A stretch of 15,037 nt of DNA. It comes from Ktedonobacterales bacterium. Lineage in GTDB: Bacteria; Chloroflexota; Ktedonobacteria; Ktedonobacterales; JADMIN01. The notes under the pieces were generated by a model. It had not been told where the DNA came from, ran no database searches, and was given only the letters and a program-made list of their open reading frames with translations. The position numbers were made by a program, and so were the translations under genes. The stretch is from positions 1 to 15,037 of the forward strand of contig JADMIN010000015.1 of NCBI GenBank assembly GCA_015478575.1. Direction: 5' to 3'. This document shows positions 1 to 9,255 of the stretch, piece by piece; the first letter of the stretch is position 1, and the number at the start of each line of letters is the position of its first letter.

Positions 1-15
1 TCGTCAGGTGGCTGG

Positions 16-36
16 ATACCCGCATGTTGCGGGTAT
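16..36 (+). other. Perfect hairpin in the leader upstream of the wzz-like gene
   Basis: ATACCCGC (16-23) and GCGGGTAT (29-36) form a perfect 8-bp stem with a 5-nt loop. CTGG (12-15) and CCAG (41-44) could extend it across a 4-nt bulge. No T-run follows, so it is not a standard intrinsic terminator. It may end an upstream gene outside the window, or sit in the 5' leader of the polysaccharide operon. Confidence 0.55.
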
Positions 37-37
37 G

Positions 38-59
38 GCTCCAGCCCGCGGGCCGGAGC
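38..59 (+). other. GC-rich quasi-palindrome next to the wzz-like start
   Basis: GCTCCAGCCCG (38-48) and CGGGCCGGAGC (49-59) are inverted copies with one mismatch (A43/C54). The element directly follows the 16-36 hairpin and ends 28 nt before the wzz-like SD. Its function is unknown. It could be an operator, part of a terminator, or a folded leader. Confidence 0.5.
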
Positions 60-99
60 GGTCATAGGGGGCGGGGCGCGGAAAGTGGAGGAGGGTGGA

Positions 100-981
100 A
101 TGTCGACCACATATTATCGCAACCTCTTTTTGAGGCAGTGGTGGCTTATAGCTGCCTGCGTCTTTGGTATCGGTGCTGGGGCGTTTATCACCAGTCGCTT
201 CATCGCGACACCTGCTTCCAGCTACCTTTCCAGTGCCCTGGTAGAAGCTGACGTGAACGGATCCTTCACCGATCTCACCGGCTACCTAGCAACTGAGGCT
301 CGTCTGGCGACAAGCACGAGGATCACCGCCGCTGTCGCCACGAGCAATCCTGGCACTACTGTCGGCCAAATTGGCACTGAAACCACCGCAACCGTCATCA
401 CGGGCACCCACCTCATCCAGATTTCCGTCACTGATACGCATGCGGACCACGCGGCCAAGCTTGCCAACGATATCGCGAATGCGCTTGTTTCTCAGCAGCA
501 ACAGGATGCCCAGCAGCGCGGTGCCCAGGGGTTGCAGCAGATCCAGAGCCAGATCAACAACACGCAAAACCAGATCAATCAGGTGACGGAGAACCTCAAT
601 CGAGCGCTACAATCAAACAATCAGGGACAGATTAGTGACCTTGAGGCCCAGCTCAGCAGTCTACGCGAGCAACACACGCTCTTGCAGTTCACACTCGCGC
701 AGATGCAACTCTCACAGAGCCAGGGCGTGCCCAACCTCGTGCTCGCCGAACCCGCCCAACCGAGCACCGCGCCCACGCGTGCCTTGATCTCTCCGAGCGC
801 CAAACTTACCCTTGCGGGCATCATCCTGGGGTTTGCTATAGGTCTAGCGCTCGTGCTGCTCCTTGATCTCATCGCCCGGCGCAATGACATTGCGGCCTCG
901 CTGCAAGCGGTCTCCACTACTGAAACTCCTGGAGGCGGCCAGCATACCAACATGGCAAGCCGGACCGGCAAGACGCCATAA
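100..981 (+). CDS. Wzz-like chain-length determinant / polysaccharide co-polymerase
   Basis: This 293-residue membrane protein probably sets the chain length of a Wzy-made polysaccharide. It has an N-terminal membrane segment (about 15-33), an extracytoplasmic region, a Gln/Asn-rich coiled coil (about 131-205), a Pro-rich stretch (about 217-233) and a second membrane segment (about 236-258), then a short cytoplasmic tail. This two-TM layout with a Pro-rich patch before TM2 is typical of polysaccharide co-polymerases. No fused tyrosine-kinase domain (Walker A) is present, so any partner kinase would be encoded elsewhere. ATG at 100 is preferred over in-frame GTG at 85 because a strong GGAGGAGGG (87-95) lies just upstream of it and would be inside the gene if GTG 85 were used. 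It is the first gene of the visible polysaccharide cluster. The family call rests on topology and composition rather than on an invariant motif. Confidence 0.78.
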   Translation: MSTTYYRNLFLRQWWLIAACVFGIGAGAFITSRFIATPASSYLSSALVEADVNGSFTDLTGYLATEARLATSTRITAAVATSNPGTTVGQIGTETTATVITGTHLIQISVTDTHADHAAKLANDIANALVSQQQQDAQQRGAQGLQQIQSQINNTQNQINQVTENLNRALQSNNQGQISDLEAQLSSLREQHTLLQFTLAQMQLSQSQGVPNLVLAEPAQPSTAPTRALISPSAKLTLAGIILGFAIGLALVLLLDLIARRNDIAASLQAVSTTETPGGGQHTNMASRTGKTP

Positions 982-1017
982 TCCCCCATTGCCAGCGCAT
1001 CGGAGGCAAGCGGCTGA

Positions 1018-1041
1018 GTGGACAACATGGACAAGGTCCAC
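1018..1041 (+). other. Hairpin in the wzz-wzy intergenic region
   Basis: GTGGAC (1018-1023) and GTCCAC (1036-1041) are perfect 6-nt inverted repeats around a 12-nt loop, 36 nt after the wzz-like stop. No T-tract follows. A second small inverted repeat, CTCAC/GTGAG with a 5-nt loop, lies at 1085-1099. The 241-bp gap 982-1222 holds no convincing gene; these hairpins and the promoter at 1115-1143 are what can be seen there. Confidence 0.35.
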
Positions 1042-1114
1042 CAATGGGCTTCCTGCCATCCCACCCTCCGCATGCGCACCCATGCTCACGGCTTGTGAGG
1101 GCATGCGCGAGAGG

Positions 1115-1143
1115 ATGACAAGGGCCAAGTAGGGCGCTACAAT
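1115..1143 (+). promoter_or_regulatory. Predicted sigma70-type promoter for the wzy-like gene
   Basis: ATGACA (1115-1120) and TACAAT (1138-1143) are separated by exactly 17 bp, and each differs from consensus at one base. The predicted start of transcription lies about 70-75 nt before the GTG start at 1223. This suggests the rest of the cluster can be transcribed independently of the wzz-like gene. It is a prediction from sequence only. Confidence 0.55.
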
Positions 1144-1222
1144 CAGCGAGCGGCATGAGCAAGGCATGCTTCGCTGAGAAGCTCCCCATTAGTCTGCTGG
1201 AGTGCCGCGCGGGAGGAATATC

Positions 1223-2749
1223 GTGATCACAAGTGAAGCCGGACGTATCGCGGCGGCTAGGGCAGCCAAAGCAGGATCAAGCTCCCGCATGCTCGTGCTA
1301 GCGGTTGGCGCGGCGGCCCTCCTCGTGGGCACATTGCTTGGAACTTTGCATTCCTTCACATTACTCCTCGCGCTCGCCGCGGCTCTCATCATCCTGTGTC
1401 TGCTGGTCATGCGGCAGGATGAGATGATGGGTGTCATCTTAGTCGTGACCGCGATCGTCGTGGACTATTATCAGTTAGTTCAACTGCCGACCTATTTTCC
1501 CGCTGTCGCGACGGTGCTTGGGGTATTTATGCTCGTCGTATGGTTCATGGCCCAGTCACCGAGCTACCCCTGGGTGCGTATCCCCTATCTCTGGCTGTGG
1601 ATTCCGCTGATCGTTCTGGCGGCACTCCAGCTTGGCAACAGTCAGAGTTTTCTCGGCAGTGTACGGTATTTCATTACCGTGCTGGTCAATGCTGGGTTAG
1701 CCTACATGCTCGGCGTGCAATTGGGAAGGGACATCGTACGGTTCAAGCGACTGGTAGTGTTTCTGGCTATCCTCGCTGGCACCATCGCCATTCATGCCAT
1801 CATTCAATCACAGACGGGTATCTTCATCCTCCTGACGCCGCAGTGGGCCAGTTGGCTCAACTACAAAGTGAACTATACGCTGTTCGGCACCGATACCGTC
1901 CGGGTAGGGTCATTCCTGATCAATCCCGATAATTTAGGCACCTACATGGCTTTCATGCTCGCGATCTTGCTTGGACTCAGCCTCGTAGCGAAATCACGTG
2001 CCTCGCGGATCGCGGTCCTCATAGGGGCAGCGGCGGCATCCCTAGCACTGCTCTTGACGTACTCAACCGCGGCGTGGCTCGCCACTGGCGCCGGCGTTCT
2101 CATCTCCATTCTGCTGGTTGCGCGTGGGCGCTCGCGAGCCTATCTGCTCGCCCTCGTGGTGCTCGTACCCATACTGCTCACGGTCCTCTTTCCGAGCGCC
2201 GTGCAAGTCCTACTCGCGCACGCGACCGCGCCACGCGAGTTGCGCCTGCGGTTCGGTGCCTGGGAGACTGGTCTCAACATCGTGCGCCATTTCCCGCTGA
2301 CCGGTATTGGCATGGGCTATGATAACTATGTGGCGCGCGCCGATATCTACCGCTCATCCTTGCAAGACACCGCGCTGACCCATCCACACAACAGTTATAT
2401 CGAGATCGCCGCCGTGGCTGGGCTGCCCGTGGCAATTGCCTACTATCTCCTGCTTGGGCTAGCCTTCTCACGGGGATTCAAGAATTTCCAACTCGCGCGT
2501 AAGCGGGAGCAATTATTGATCGGCGCGGTGCTGGCCAGCTTAATCGTGCTGTCGGTGAATAGCGTGGCCACGATCGGCTGGACGTTCCCACCGCTCGCCA
2601 TCCTGGGCTGGCTGTTGCTTGGGGCCGTCTCGTCCCCCAGCCTGACGGAATCATTGCGGTCAGCCACTGAGTCCGACACCCCAGTGCCTATCGCGCCACC
2701 CACCGCCCCGGAGGTGGCCGCCCCAGCGCCAGCGGGGGGCAGCGCATGA
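1223..2749 (+). CDS. O-antigen ligase / Wzy polymerase-like membrane protein (Wzy_C type)
   Basis: This 508-residue multi-pass membrane protein has about ten or more hydrophobic helices from residue 20 to about 470, then a hydrophilic Pro/Ala-rich tail. The large loop carries the ligase/polymerase signature: an Arg-containing segment with RFGAWETGLNIV, PLTGIGMGYDNY, and HPHNSYIEI with His389 and Asn390, followed by a Gly and a membrane helix. Family members polymerise lipid-linked repeat units or ligate glycans on the outer face of the membrane. Beside Wzx- and Wzz-like genes, polymerase is the more likely role; ligase or another glycan transferase cannot be excluded from sequence. GTG at 1223 is chosen over GTG at 1202 because GGGAGGA (1211-1217) is well placed for it. 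The next gene starts 58 nt downstream. Confidence 0.85.
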   Translation: MITSEAGRIAAARAAKAGSSSRMLVLAVGAAALLVGTLLGTLHSFTLLLALAAALIILCLLVMRQDEMMGVILVVTAIVVDYYQLVQLPTYFPAVATVLGVFMLVVWFMAQSPSYPWVRIPYLWLWIPLIVLAALQLGNSQSFLGSVRYFITVLVNAGLAYMLGVQLGRDIVRFKRLVVFLAILAGTIAIHAIIQSQTGIFILLTPQWASWLNYKVNYTLFGTDTVRVGSFLINPDNLGTYMAFMLAILLGLSLVAKSRASRIAVLIGAAAASLALLLTYSTAAWLATGAGVLISILLVARGRSRAYLLALVVLVPILLTVLFPSAVQVLLAHATAPRELRLRFGAWETGLNIVRHFPLTGIGMGYDNYVARADIYRSSLQDTALTHPHNSYIEIAAVAGLPVAIAYYLLLGLAFSRGFKNFQLARKREQLLIGAVLASLIVLSVNSVATIGWTFPPLAILGWLLLGAVSSPSLTESLRSATESDTPVPIAPPTAPEVAAPAPAGGSA

Positions 2750-2807
2750 GGAGGTCACCGCGGCAGTGCATGGATGCGGCTCTAGCAATCGTGGGCAGGG
2801 GGAAGGG

Positions 2808-3783
<976 letters not shown>

Positions 3784-3800
<17 letters not shown>

Positions 3801-6114
3801 ACACGGCAACGAGTGGCAGGCGAATGGGGCAGCGACAGGCCAACCTGCCAGCCTAGTAGGGGTGTCACCGCGTATGCCTGATACCACCGCGCCATCTGAC
3901 ACGGAGCGGCTCCTTCCATACCCTCTGGCTCTTCATTCCGAGCGCGTTCTGAAAGGGTACACCTTAGACGCCGCGGGCGTGCCCCAGAGAGCGGCTGGCA
4001 CCTCACATGCGGGTATCTATCACCCAACCACGATCGCACAGTATGGGCTGGCCGAGTGGAATGCCTACCTCCACACTGACGAAGAGCGCCATCGGCTGGC
4101 CTTCCTCGCCCAGGCACGCTGGCTAGTGGAACACGAGGTCGCGCTGCCCGGTGGGGGCGGCGGCTGGCCCGTGCCTATTCCCACGCCCATGTATTCTGCC
4201 TCGCGCCCCTGGCTCTCGGCTCCCGCGCAGTCTAGCGCTCTCTCCGTGCTCATTCGCGCGCATCTGTTAACTGGCGATGCGGACTTCTTGGCCGCAGCCC
4301 GTCGCGCCGCTGACACCTTCGCGCGCGACATCCTCGATGGGGGCATCTCATCGGCCATCAGCCATGAGGGCATCTGCTTCGAAGAGGTGGGCGTCTACCC
4401 CGCCGCCCATGTGTTGAGCGGCTTCCTGCTGGCATTGATCGGGTTATCTGATGTGGCCGCCCACGGTGGGGATTCCTTCATGCTAGCGTTGATCGCCCGC
4501 GGCCACCAGACCCTCCATATGTTGCTCGATCAGTATGAGCACAACGGCTGGACACGCGATGATCTGCTCCACCGGCGACTAGCACTACCTCGGCGCCAAC
4601 GACTGCATGCCACGTTGCTGAGCACGTTCGCGCAGATCTCCGGCTGCGTGGCATGTACGGCGCAAGCCCAGCGTTGGGCACGGGCGCCGCGCCGACCATT
4701 GCCGCGGCTGCGCGCTGGACTGGCGCGCCGTGTTAGGGGTGTTCGCGAGGGGGTGTTCGGGGCCTACCGGCGGGTCTTTGTGCGCGTGCCCAGGGCAGCT
4801 ATTCCGGCTGCTCCCCTGCGTGTTAGCGTCCCCATCACCGCGTTCCCCATCATGGGCGGCATGCGTGCCGTGTTGGCCGCGCTCGTGCTCGTCATGGCGG
4901 GAGAGTGGCGGATGGAGTTCTTGACCCGTCACATCGGGCCAGCAGTGGATGCGCAGCATTACGAGATTCAACCATTCGGTCGAGGCATCGCCGCTCCATG
5001 GCAGTTTCCCAACGTCTGGCTCTATGCCCTGGCAGGATGGCGTAAATTGCTCTGGCTGCTGCGTCATGGTCATCGGTACGATCTAATTCTGCCGCAAGAT
5101 GGTGTCTTTACCGGTGCCTTTGCCGCGGTAGCGGGCAAGCTAGCTGGGCGGCGCGTCGTCTGCATGGAGCATGGCACTTCAACGCTCCCCTATGATCCAA
5201 AGTTCTATGCGGAGCGCATGGCAATGCTCAAGCGAACGCGCTTGCCCATGCGGTTGCTCTCGCGCGTGCGTTACCTCTTTTACTGGCCGTCTCTGCGGCT
5301 AATGGCACGCATTACCGCCCGTTACACGGATCTTTTCCTCGTCGCGGGCGACGAGGTTGAGCGCGACCTGCGCACGCATCTCCATGTGCATCCCAGCCGC
5401 ATCATCCGCTGGCGTTTTACCATTGATTTCGACCGCTACGCGCCACCCGATGCCGCGACACGGACCCACCTGCGCGCCGCGCGTGGCATCGCCGAAGATG
5501 CCATCGTCATCGCGATCGCGGCGCGACTGGCGCCAGAGAAGGGCATAGAGTACGCGACGAAGGGGCTGCGAGATGCCCTCGCAACCGTCTCACCGGACCT
5601 GCGGGCACGCGTGCGTGTCATCATCGCGGGTGAGGGTCCCCTGCGCGGACATATCGAATCGGAACTCCAGGAATATGGCCTGGCGAATCGCACGGAATTA
5701 TGGGGCGAGACCGCCACACACGATATCATACAACTGCTTGCTTTGAGCGATATCTTCCTCTACACGAGCACCCGTGGCACTAACTACTCAATGGCCATCC
5801 TCGAGGCGATGGCATCGGGCTGTGCCGTTATCGCCTCGACAGAGCCGCTCACCAACGCTGAGCTGCTGGATGGGGGACGTGGCATCGCCATCCCGCCGCG
5901 CGATGCGACAGCGGTTGCGGCGGCCCTCACGCGGATCATCAGCGACATGGGACTTCGCGGGCACATGGGGCACTTGGCGCGTGCCTATATCGTGGAGGCG
6001 CACAGTGCCGCCGCGGTCAGGCGTAGCCTGCGACGCGCGACGTTCTGGGCACCCGATCTTTTGTCAGCCGACCCACCAGCCCCAGCAACGAGCGCGGGAA
6101 GGGGAGGGAGCTAG
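3784..6114 (+). CDS. Fusion: glucuronyl C5-epimerase-like domain + GT4 glycosyltransferase
   Basis: A 776-residue two-domain protein. Residues about 75-300 resemble the C-terminal domain of D-glucuronyl C5-epimerase (GLCE_C): YHPTTIAQYGLAEWNAYL (79-96), RPWLSAPAQSSALSVLIRAH (141-160), GICFEEVGVYPAAHVLSGF (196-214) and a helical block ending at Trp298. After an Arg-rich linker (about 299-345), residues about 345-740 form a GT-B glycosyltransferase of the GT4 type: N-terminal Rossmann half with EHGTSTLPYD (462-471), then RLAPEKG (581-587), IIAGEGPLRGHI (613-624) and AILEAMASG (671-679, Glu674). The usual first Glu of the EX7E motif is Thr666. No membrane segment is evident, so it is probably cytoplasmic or peripheral. 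The frame is open throughout, so this is one gene. Positions aligning with GLCE catalytic tyrosines look like Val202, Asp259 and Arg271. ATG 3784 is inferred from the 17-nt overlap with the previous gene and a weak GGAG upstream; in-frame GTG 3766 is possible. Confidence 0.8.
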
Positions 6115-6115
6115 C

Positions 6116-7798
6116 ATGACAGCATCACAGAGTGAACAGAACGGGCCAGAGCCATCCCCTTCCATCGTGAGTCAGCCGATCAGCGTGTCGGTACCGCCCG
6201 GGCAGGTCCAACTTACCGGCCTAGAAGTGGAGGGCATCACCGCAGCCCCAGAGAGCAGCGGCGAACGTGCTCCTGTGCCGCCTCTGGTGACACACGGCGG
6301 GAGACGTGGCCCACACCAACTTGTGGCGCGCGCCCGTCTCGCACTGAACGCGAAGGATGGCTATGGAGCGCTTGTCATCCGACTATTAAAGAGTTCCGGT
6401 GTCTATGCCATCGCCGCAATGGGCGCGCCCCTGATCTCGCTCGTCCTGACGCCGTTCTTGGCGCACCAACTCTCGCGCACAGACTACGGCTTCTTCGCGA
6501 CCCTCGTGACGGTCATCACATTAGCTGGGGGAGTCACACAGCTTGGCCTGGGGTCAGCATTCTTCCGAGCCTACAACTATGATTTCACCGCCGAGCAGGA
6601 CCGCCGTGCTGTGCTGTCAACCGCGACCGTGCTGCTGATCCTCGGCGTGGTGCCACTGGAACTGGCAGCGCTCTTCGCCTCATCCTTCGTGGCGGATGTT
6701 GTGCTCGGCAGACCTGATCTCAGCCAGTTGGTGTTGGTAGCCGCTGGCGTCATCCTCGTACAAAATCTCGCGGTACCGGCCTTCGCTTGGTTGCGTGCGG
6801 AGGATCGTGCGCTGGCCTACGCACTGCTCTCACTTGCTAATCTCTCGATCAACCTCATCGCCAATGTAGTCTTGGTTGGCGTATTCCGTCTAGGCATTAT
6901 GGGCGCTCTCATCTCCATTGGTCTCGGCTTTGGGAGCGTGGTGCTCGTCATGCTGCCGTTGATCTTATTCCGCGGTGGCCTGCGCTTTCGACGGGATGTC
7001 GCGTGGAGCATGCTCGCCTTCGGTGTGCCACAGGTGGGCGGCGTGATCTCCTTCTGGGTGCTTCAACTCTCGGATCGCTACCTGCTCCTACATATGGTTT
7101 CAGCGGCCCAGACAGCGAGCTACTCCGTTGCCTACAGTCTCGGTTCGGTCCTCTCGACGCTTGTCATCAGTCCGTTCCAACTCGCCTGGCCCACGACGAT
7201 GTATGCGGTCGCCAAGCGCGGCGATGCCGCGCGCGTCTACATGCTGGTCTTCCGCTATCTCGGCATGGTGCTGCTCTTCGCGGCATTCGCCGTCTCGCTC
7301 TTAAGCGCCCTGTTGCTCGACGTCCTCTTCCCGACCTCGTATCATTCCGCCGCGCTCGTTATTCCTATCATCGCCCTCTCTATCGCCTTTTATGGCGCCT
7401 ATCTGCTCTTCGTGACTGGTGTGGCGATTCGACGACTTACCTGGCTGGCGACCCTCTTCACCACGACCGCGGCTGTGGTGAATGTCGGGCTGAATCTTGT
7501 TCTCATTCCTCGTTTCACCGCGATGGGCGCGGCGGCCTCCACCCTGATCGCCTACGTGCTCATGGCGCTTGTGGCGTACGCCGTGAATCAGCGCATCTAT
7601 CCTATTCCTTTTGAAGTCACGAAGTTCTTCGGCATGGCCCTGCTCGCGGTGACGATCTTTGCGGCGAGTTACACGGCGGCGCAGGTGCTCGGTGGGTGGG
7701 CGCGGTGGCCCATCAGTGTCACCGGCCTAGTGGTGTATGCGGGATGCCTCGTTCTCTTCGCCTGGCGCGGCAGGTCTTCTGGCAGCACTGTGGCCTAG
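6116..7798 (+). CDS. Wzx-like lipid-linked oligosaccharide flippase (MOP superfamily)
   Basis: A 560-residue polytopic membrane protein. A hydrophilic, Pro/Ser-rich N-terminal extension (about 1-85) precedes about 12-14 hydrophobic helices from residue 92 to the end. The first helical block (LKSSGVYAIAAMGAPLISLV, 91-110) followed by TPFLAHQLSRTDYGFFATLV (112-131) is the typical opening of the polysaccharide exporter family, where Tyr-Gly in a loop is common. It would move the undecaprenyl-linked repeat unit across the membrane for the Wzy-like protein. ATG at 6116 begins one base after the preceding stop and has GGGGAGGGAG (6101-6110), so it is coupled to the fused epimerase/GT gene. The N-terminal extension is longer than is usual for Wzx. 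It is the last gene of the polysaccharide block; convergent genes follow. Confidence 0.85.
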   Translation: MTASQSEQNGPEPSPSIVSQPISVSVPPGQVQLTGLEVEGITAAPESSGERAPVPPLVTHGGRRGPHQLVARARLALNAKDGYGALVIRLLKSSGVYAIAAMGAPLISLVLTPFLAHQLSRTDYGFFATLVTVITLAGGVTQLGLGSAFFRAYNYDFTAEQDRRAVLSTATVLLILGVVPLELAALFASSFVADVVLGRPDLSQLVLVAAGVILVQNLAVPAFAWLRAEDRALAYALLSLANLSINLIANVVLVGVFRLGIMGALISIGLGFGSVVLVMLPLILFRGGLRFRRDVAWSMLAFGVPQVGGVISFWVLQLSDRYLLLHMVSAAQTASYSVAYSLGSVLSTLVISPFQLAWPTTMYAVAKRGDAARVYMLVFRYLGMVLLFAAFAVSLLSALLLDVLFPTSYHSAALVIPIIALSIAFYGAYLLFVTGVAIRRLTWLATLFTTTAAVVNVGLNLVLIPRFTAMGAAASTLIAYVLMALVAYAVNQRIYPIPFEVTKFFGMALLAVTIFAASYTAAQVLGGWARWPISVTGLVVYAGCLVLFAWRGRSSGSTVA

Positions 7799-7828
7799 CG
7801 GCTCCAGCAGCATGTTGCAATGCATAGG

Positions 7829-7907
7829 CAGACGATCTCCCCCAATCGCGCGATGCGCACTCCACCATCCGAGACGTGCGTTGCTCTCTCCCGGCGGGAA
7901 TCGTCTG
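7829..7907. other. Nested inverted repeats in the convergent intergenic region
   Basis: CAGACGAT (7829-7836) and ATCGTCTG (7900-7907) are perfect 8-nt inverted repeats enclosing 63 nt. That interval contains the 10-bp palindrome ATCGCGCGAT (7845-7854) and a smaller pair, CGCAC/GTGCG. Together they could fold into a branched structure. The 179-bp gap between the wzx-like and MFS genes has no supported coding sequence. A bidirectional termination region, a small RNA or a decayed element are all possible. Confidence 0.35.
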
Positions 7908-7938
7908 GCCAACAAGCCCTTCGTGTAGCGCACGGCTA

Positions 7939-7966
7939 GCTGCCTGCCGGAGCGCGTCGCGGCAGC
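7939..7966. terminator. Possible bidirectional terminator hairpin between convergent genes
   Basis: GCTGCC (7939-7944) and GGCAGC (7961-7966) are perfect inverted repeats separated by a 16-nt GC-rich loop that can pair internally. The hairpin lies 12 nt past the MFS stop on the minus strand and 141 nt past the wzx-like stop on the plus strand. No T-tract is visible on either side, so the terminator role is inferred from position only. Confidence 0.35.
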
Positions 7967-7977
7967 CCACCTCGGTT

Positions 7978-9255
7978 CTAGTCCAGTTCACGGATGCCCT
8001 TCACGGTGAGGGCGAGCAGATCCAGCAGCAGATTCAGCGCTCCGCCGCCGATGAAGACCCACGCCGCGCCGAAGCGGTCGGCCAGCAGACCTGTCATCCC
8101 CAACCCCACCGGGGCTAGCGCGAAGGAGCCGAGGAAGTCTATACTACTGACGCGCCCCAGCATCCCCGCCGGAATCAACTCCTGCAAAACGGTATCCCAG
8201 ATGATGCCAAAGATCCCTATGCCCGCCCCAAAGACCAGCGCCGCCACCAGCACCACCACCACCGCGCTCTCGCGCGGCATGGCCACGCCAAAGCTGGCCA
8301 GCACCGGTGGCACTCCGAAAGCCACCAGCGCGAGAGCACTGACAATGACGCCAATATAGGCCGCCAGCCCACGCCGACGCAGGCGATGAAGCTGGCCAAC
8401 GCCCACTGTTGCCAGCAGCGCGCCAGCGGAGCCAACCGCGAGCACCGTGCCGAGAAGCCAGACGCCCGTGCCATAGTCCTCCTTGATCAACTTGGGAAGC
8501 GCGACCTGGAATGGGGCGTTCCCGACGTTGGCGAGCGAGGCGATGACGATCGTTACCCACAACCAGGGTGAGCGCGTCACATAGCCCAGGCCTTCACGAA
8601 TATCGCGCAACATACTTGGGTGCCTGCCTCCTTCGGCCGTCGGCTGCGCCGCACGCGGCACGCGCACGAAACCGAGGCAAACGGCTGAGGCAACGAATGT
8701 CGCGCCATCGAAGGCAAAAGCCGCGGATGGCCCTGCCAAGGCAACGAACCCCGCCCCCAGCGCCGGGCCGACGAGCAGGCTGAGCTGGCGTCCGATGCTG
8801 GTGAGCGCGTTAGCGGAAGGCAGCGCCTCCACCGCCACGAGTTGCGGCGGAATTGACTGATACGCTGGAATGAAAAATGCCTCCGCTAGCCCAAAGAACA
8901 ACGCGAGCGCCATTAGGTGCCAGGTCTGGAGCGTGCCCAGCAGCCCCAGCGCCGCGATTCCCCCCACCGCTAGCGCCCGCGCGCTATCTGACCAAAGGAG
9001 CACCAGCCGTCGAGGCAGCCTATCCGCGATCACGCCGCCGATCAGCATGAAGATCAGCCGTGGCACCGCCTGCACCGCTAGGACCGCTCCCATTGCCGTC
9101 GAAGAGCCGGTCAGCACGAGGACTTGCCAGGCAATCGCCGTATAGAACGCGCCATTTCCCAGGGAGGAGATCGTCTGCCCGGCCCATAGCAGCGCGAACG
9201 GGCGCGACTTCAGCGCCCGCGCGAAACGTAGGCGACCACCGACCCCCGTCTTCAT
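7978..9255 (-). CDS. MFS transporter, drug/siderophore exporter-like
   Basis: A 425-residue major facilitator superfamily protein with about 12 hydrophobic helices in two halves. The loop after TM2 carries the MFS signature as GGVIADRLPRRLVLL (73-87), with Asp78, Arg79, Arg82 and Arg83. The opening, RPFALLWAGQTISSLGNGAF (18-37), is typical of the EntS-like/MFS_3 exporter branch, whose members export siderophores, macrolides or other small molecules; the substrate here is unknown. ATG at 9255 is preceded by GGAAGGGAG. The start overlaps the stop of the upstream ArsR-type gene (ATGA, 9252-9255), so the two are translationally coupled and the regulator very likely controls this exporter. Confidence 0.88.
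   Translation of the reverse strand: MKTGVGGRLRFARALKSRPFALLWAGQTISSLGNGAFYTAIAWQVLVLTGSSTAMGAVLAVQAVPRLIFMLIGGVIADRLPRRLVLLWSDSARALAVGGIAALGLLGTLQTWHLMALALFFGLAEAFFIPAYQSIPPQLVAVEALPSANALTSIGRQLSLLVGPALGAGFVALAGPSAAFAFDGATFVASAVCLGFVRVPRAAQPTAEGGRHPSMLRDIREGLGYVTRSPWLWVTIVIASLANVGNAPFQVALPKLIKEDYGTGVWLLGTVLAVGSAGALLATVGVGQLHRLRRRGLAAYIGVIVSALALVAFGVPPVLASFGVAMPRESAVVVVLVAALVFGAGIGIFGIIWDTVLQELIPAGMLGRVSSIDFLGSFALAPVGLGMTGLLADRFGAAWVFIGGGALNLLLDLLALTVKGIRELD

Noticed and set aside
24..251. 75-codon open frame overlapping the wzz-like start in another frame
   Set aside because: It overlaps the hairpins and the well-supported wzz-like gene, lacks an SD and has no recognisable protein features.
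4548..4680. A frameshift in the C5-epimerase domain that would explain the missing tyrosines
   Set aside because: The residues around Asp259 and Arg271 stay aligned with the family pattern (Trp, Leu-His, Leu-His, final Arg-Trp at the right spacing), and other frames give no better match. Substitutions, not a frameshift, fit best.
7973..7984. T-arm-like GGTTCTAGTCC suggesting a tRNA
   Set aside because: No flanking stem pairs and no cloverleaf can be built; the bases include the MFS stop codon.
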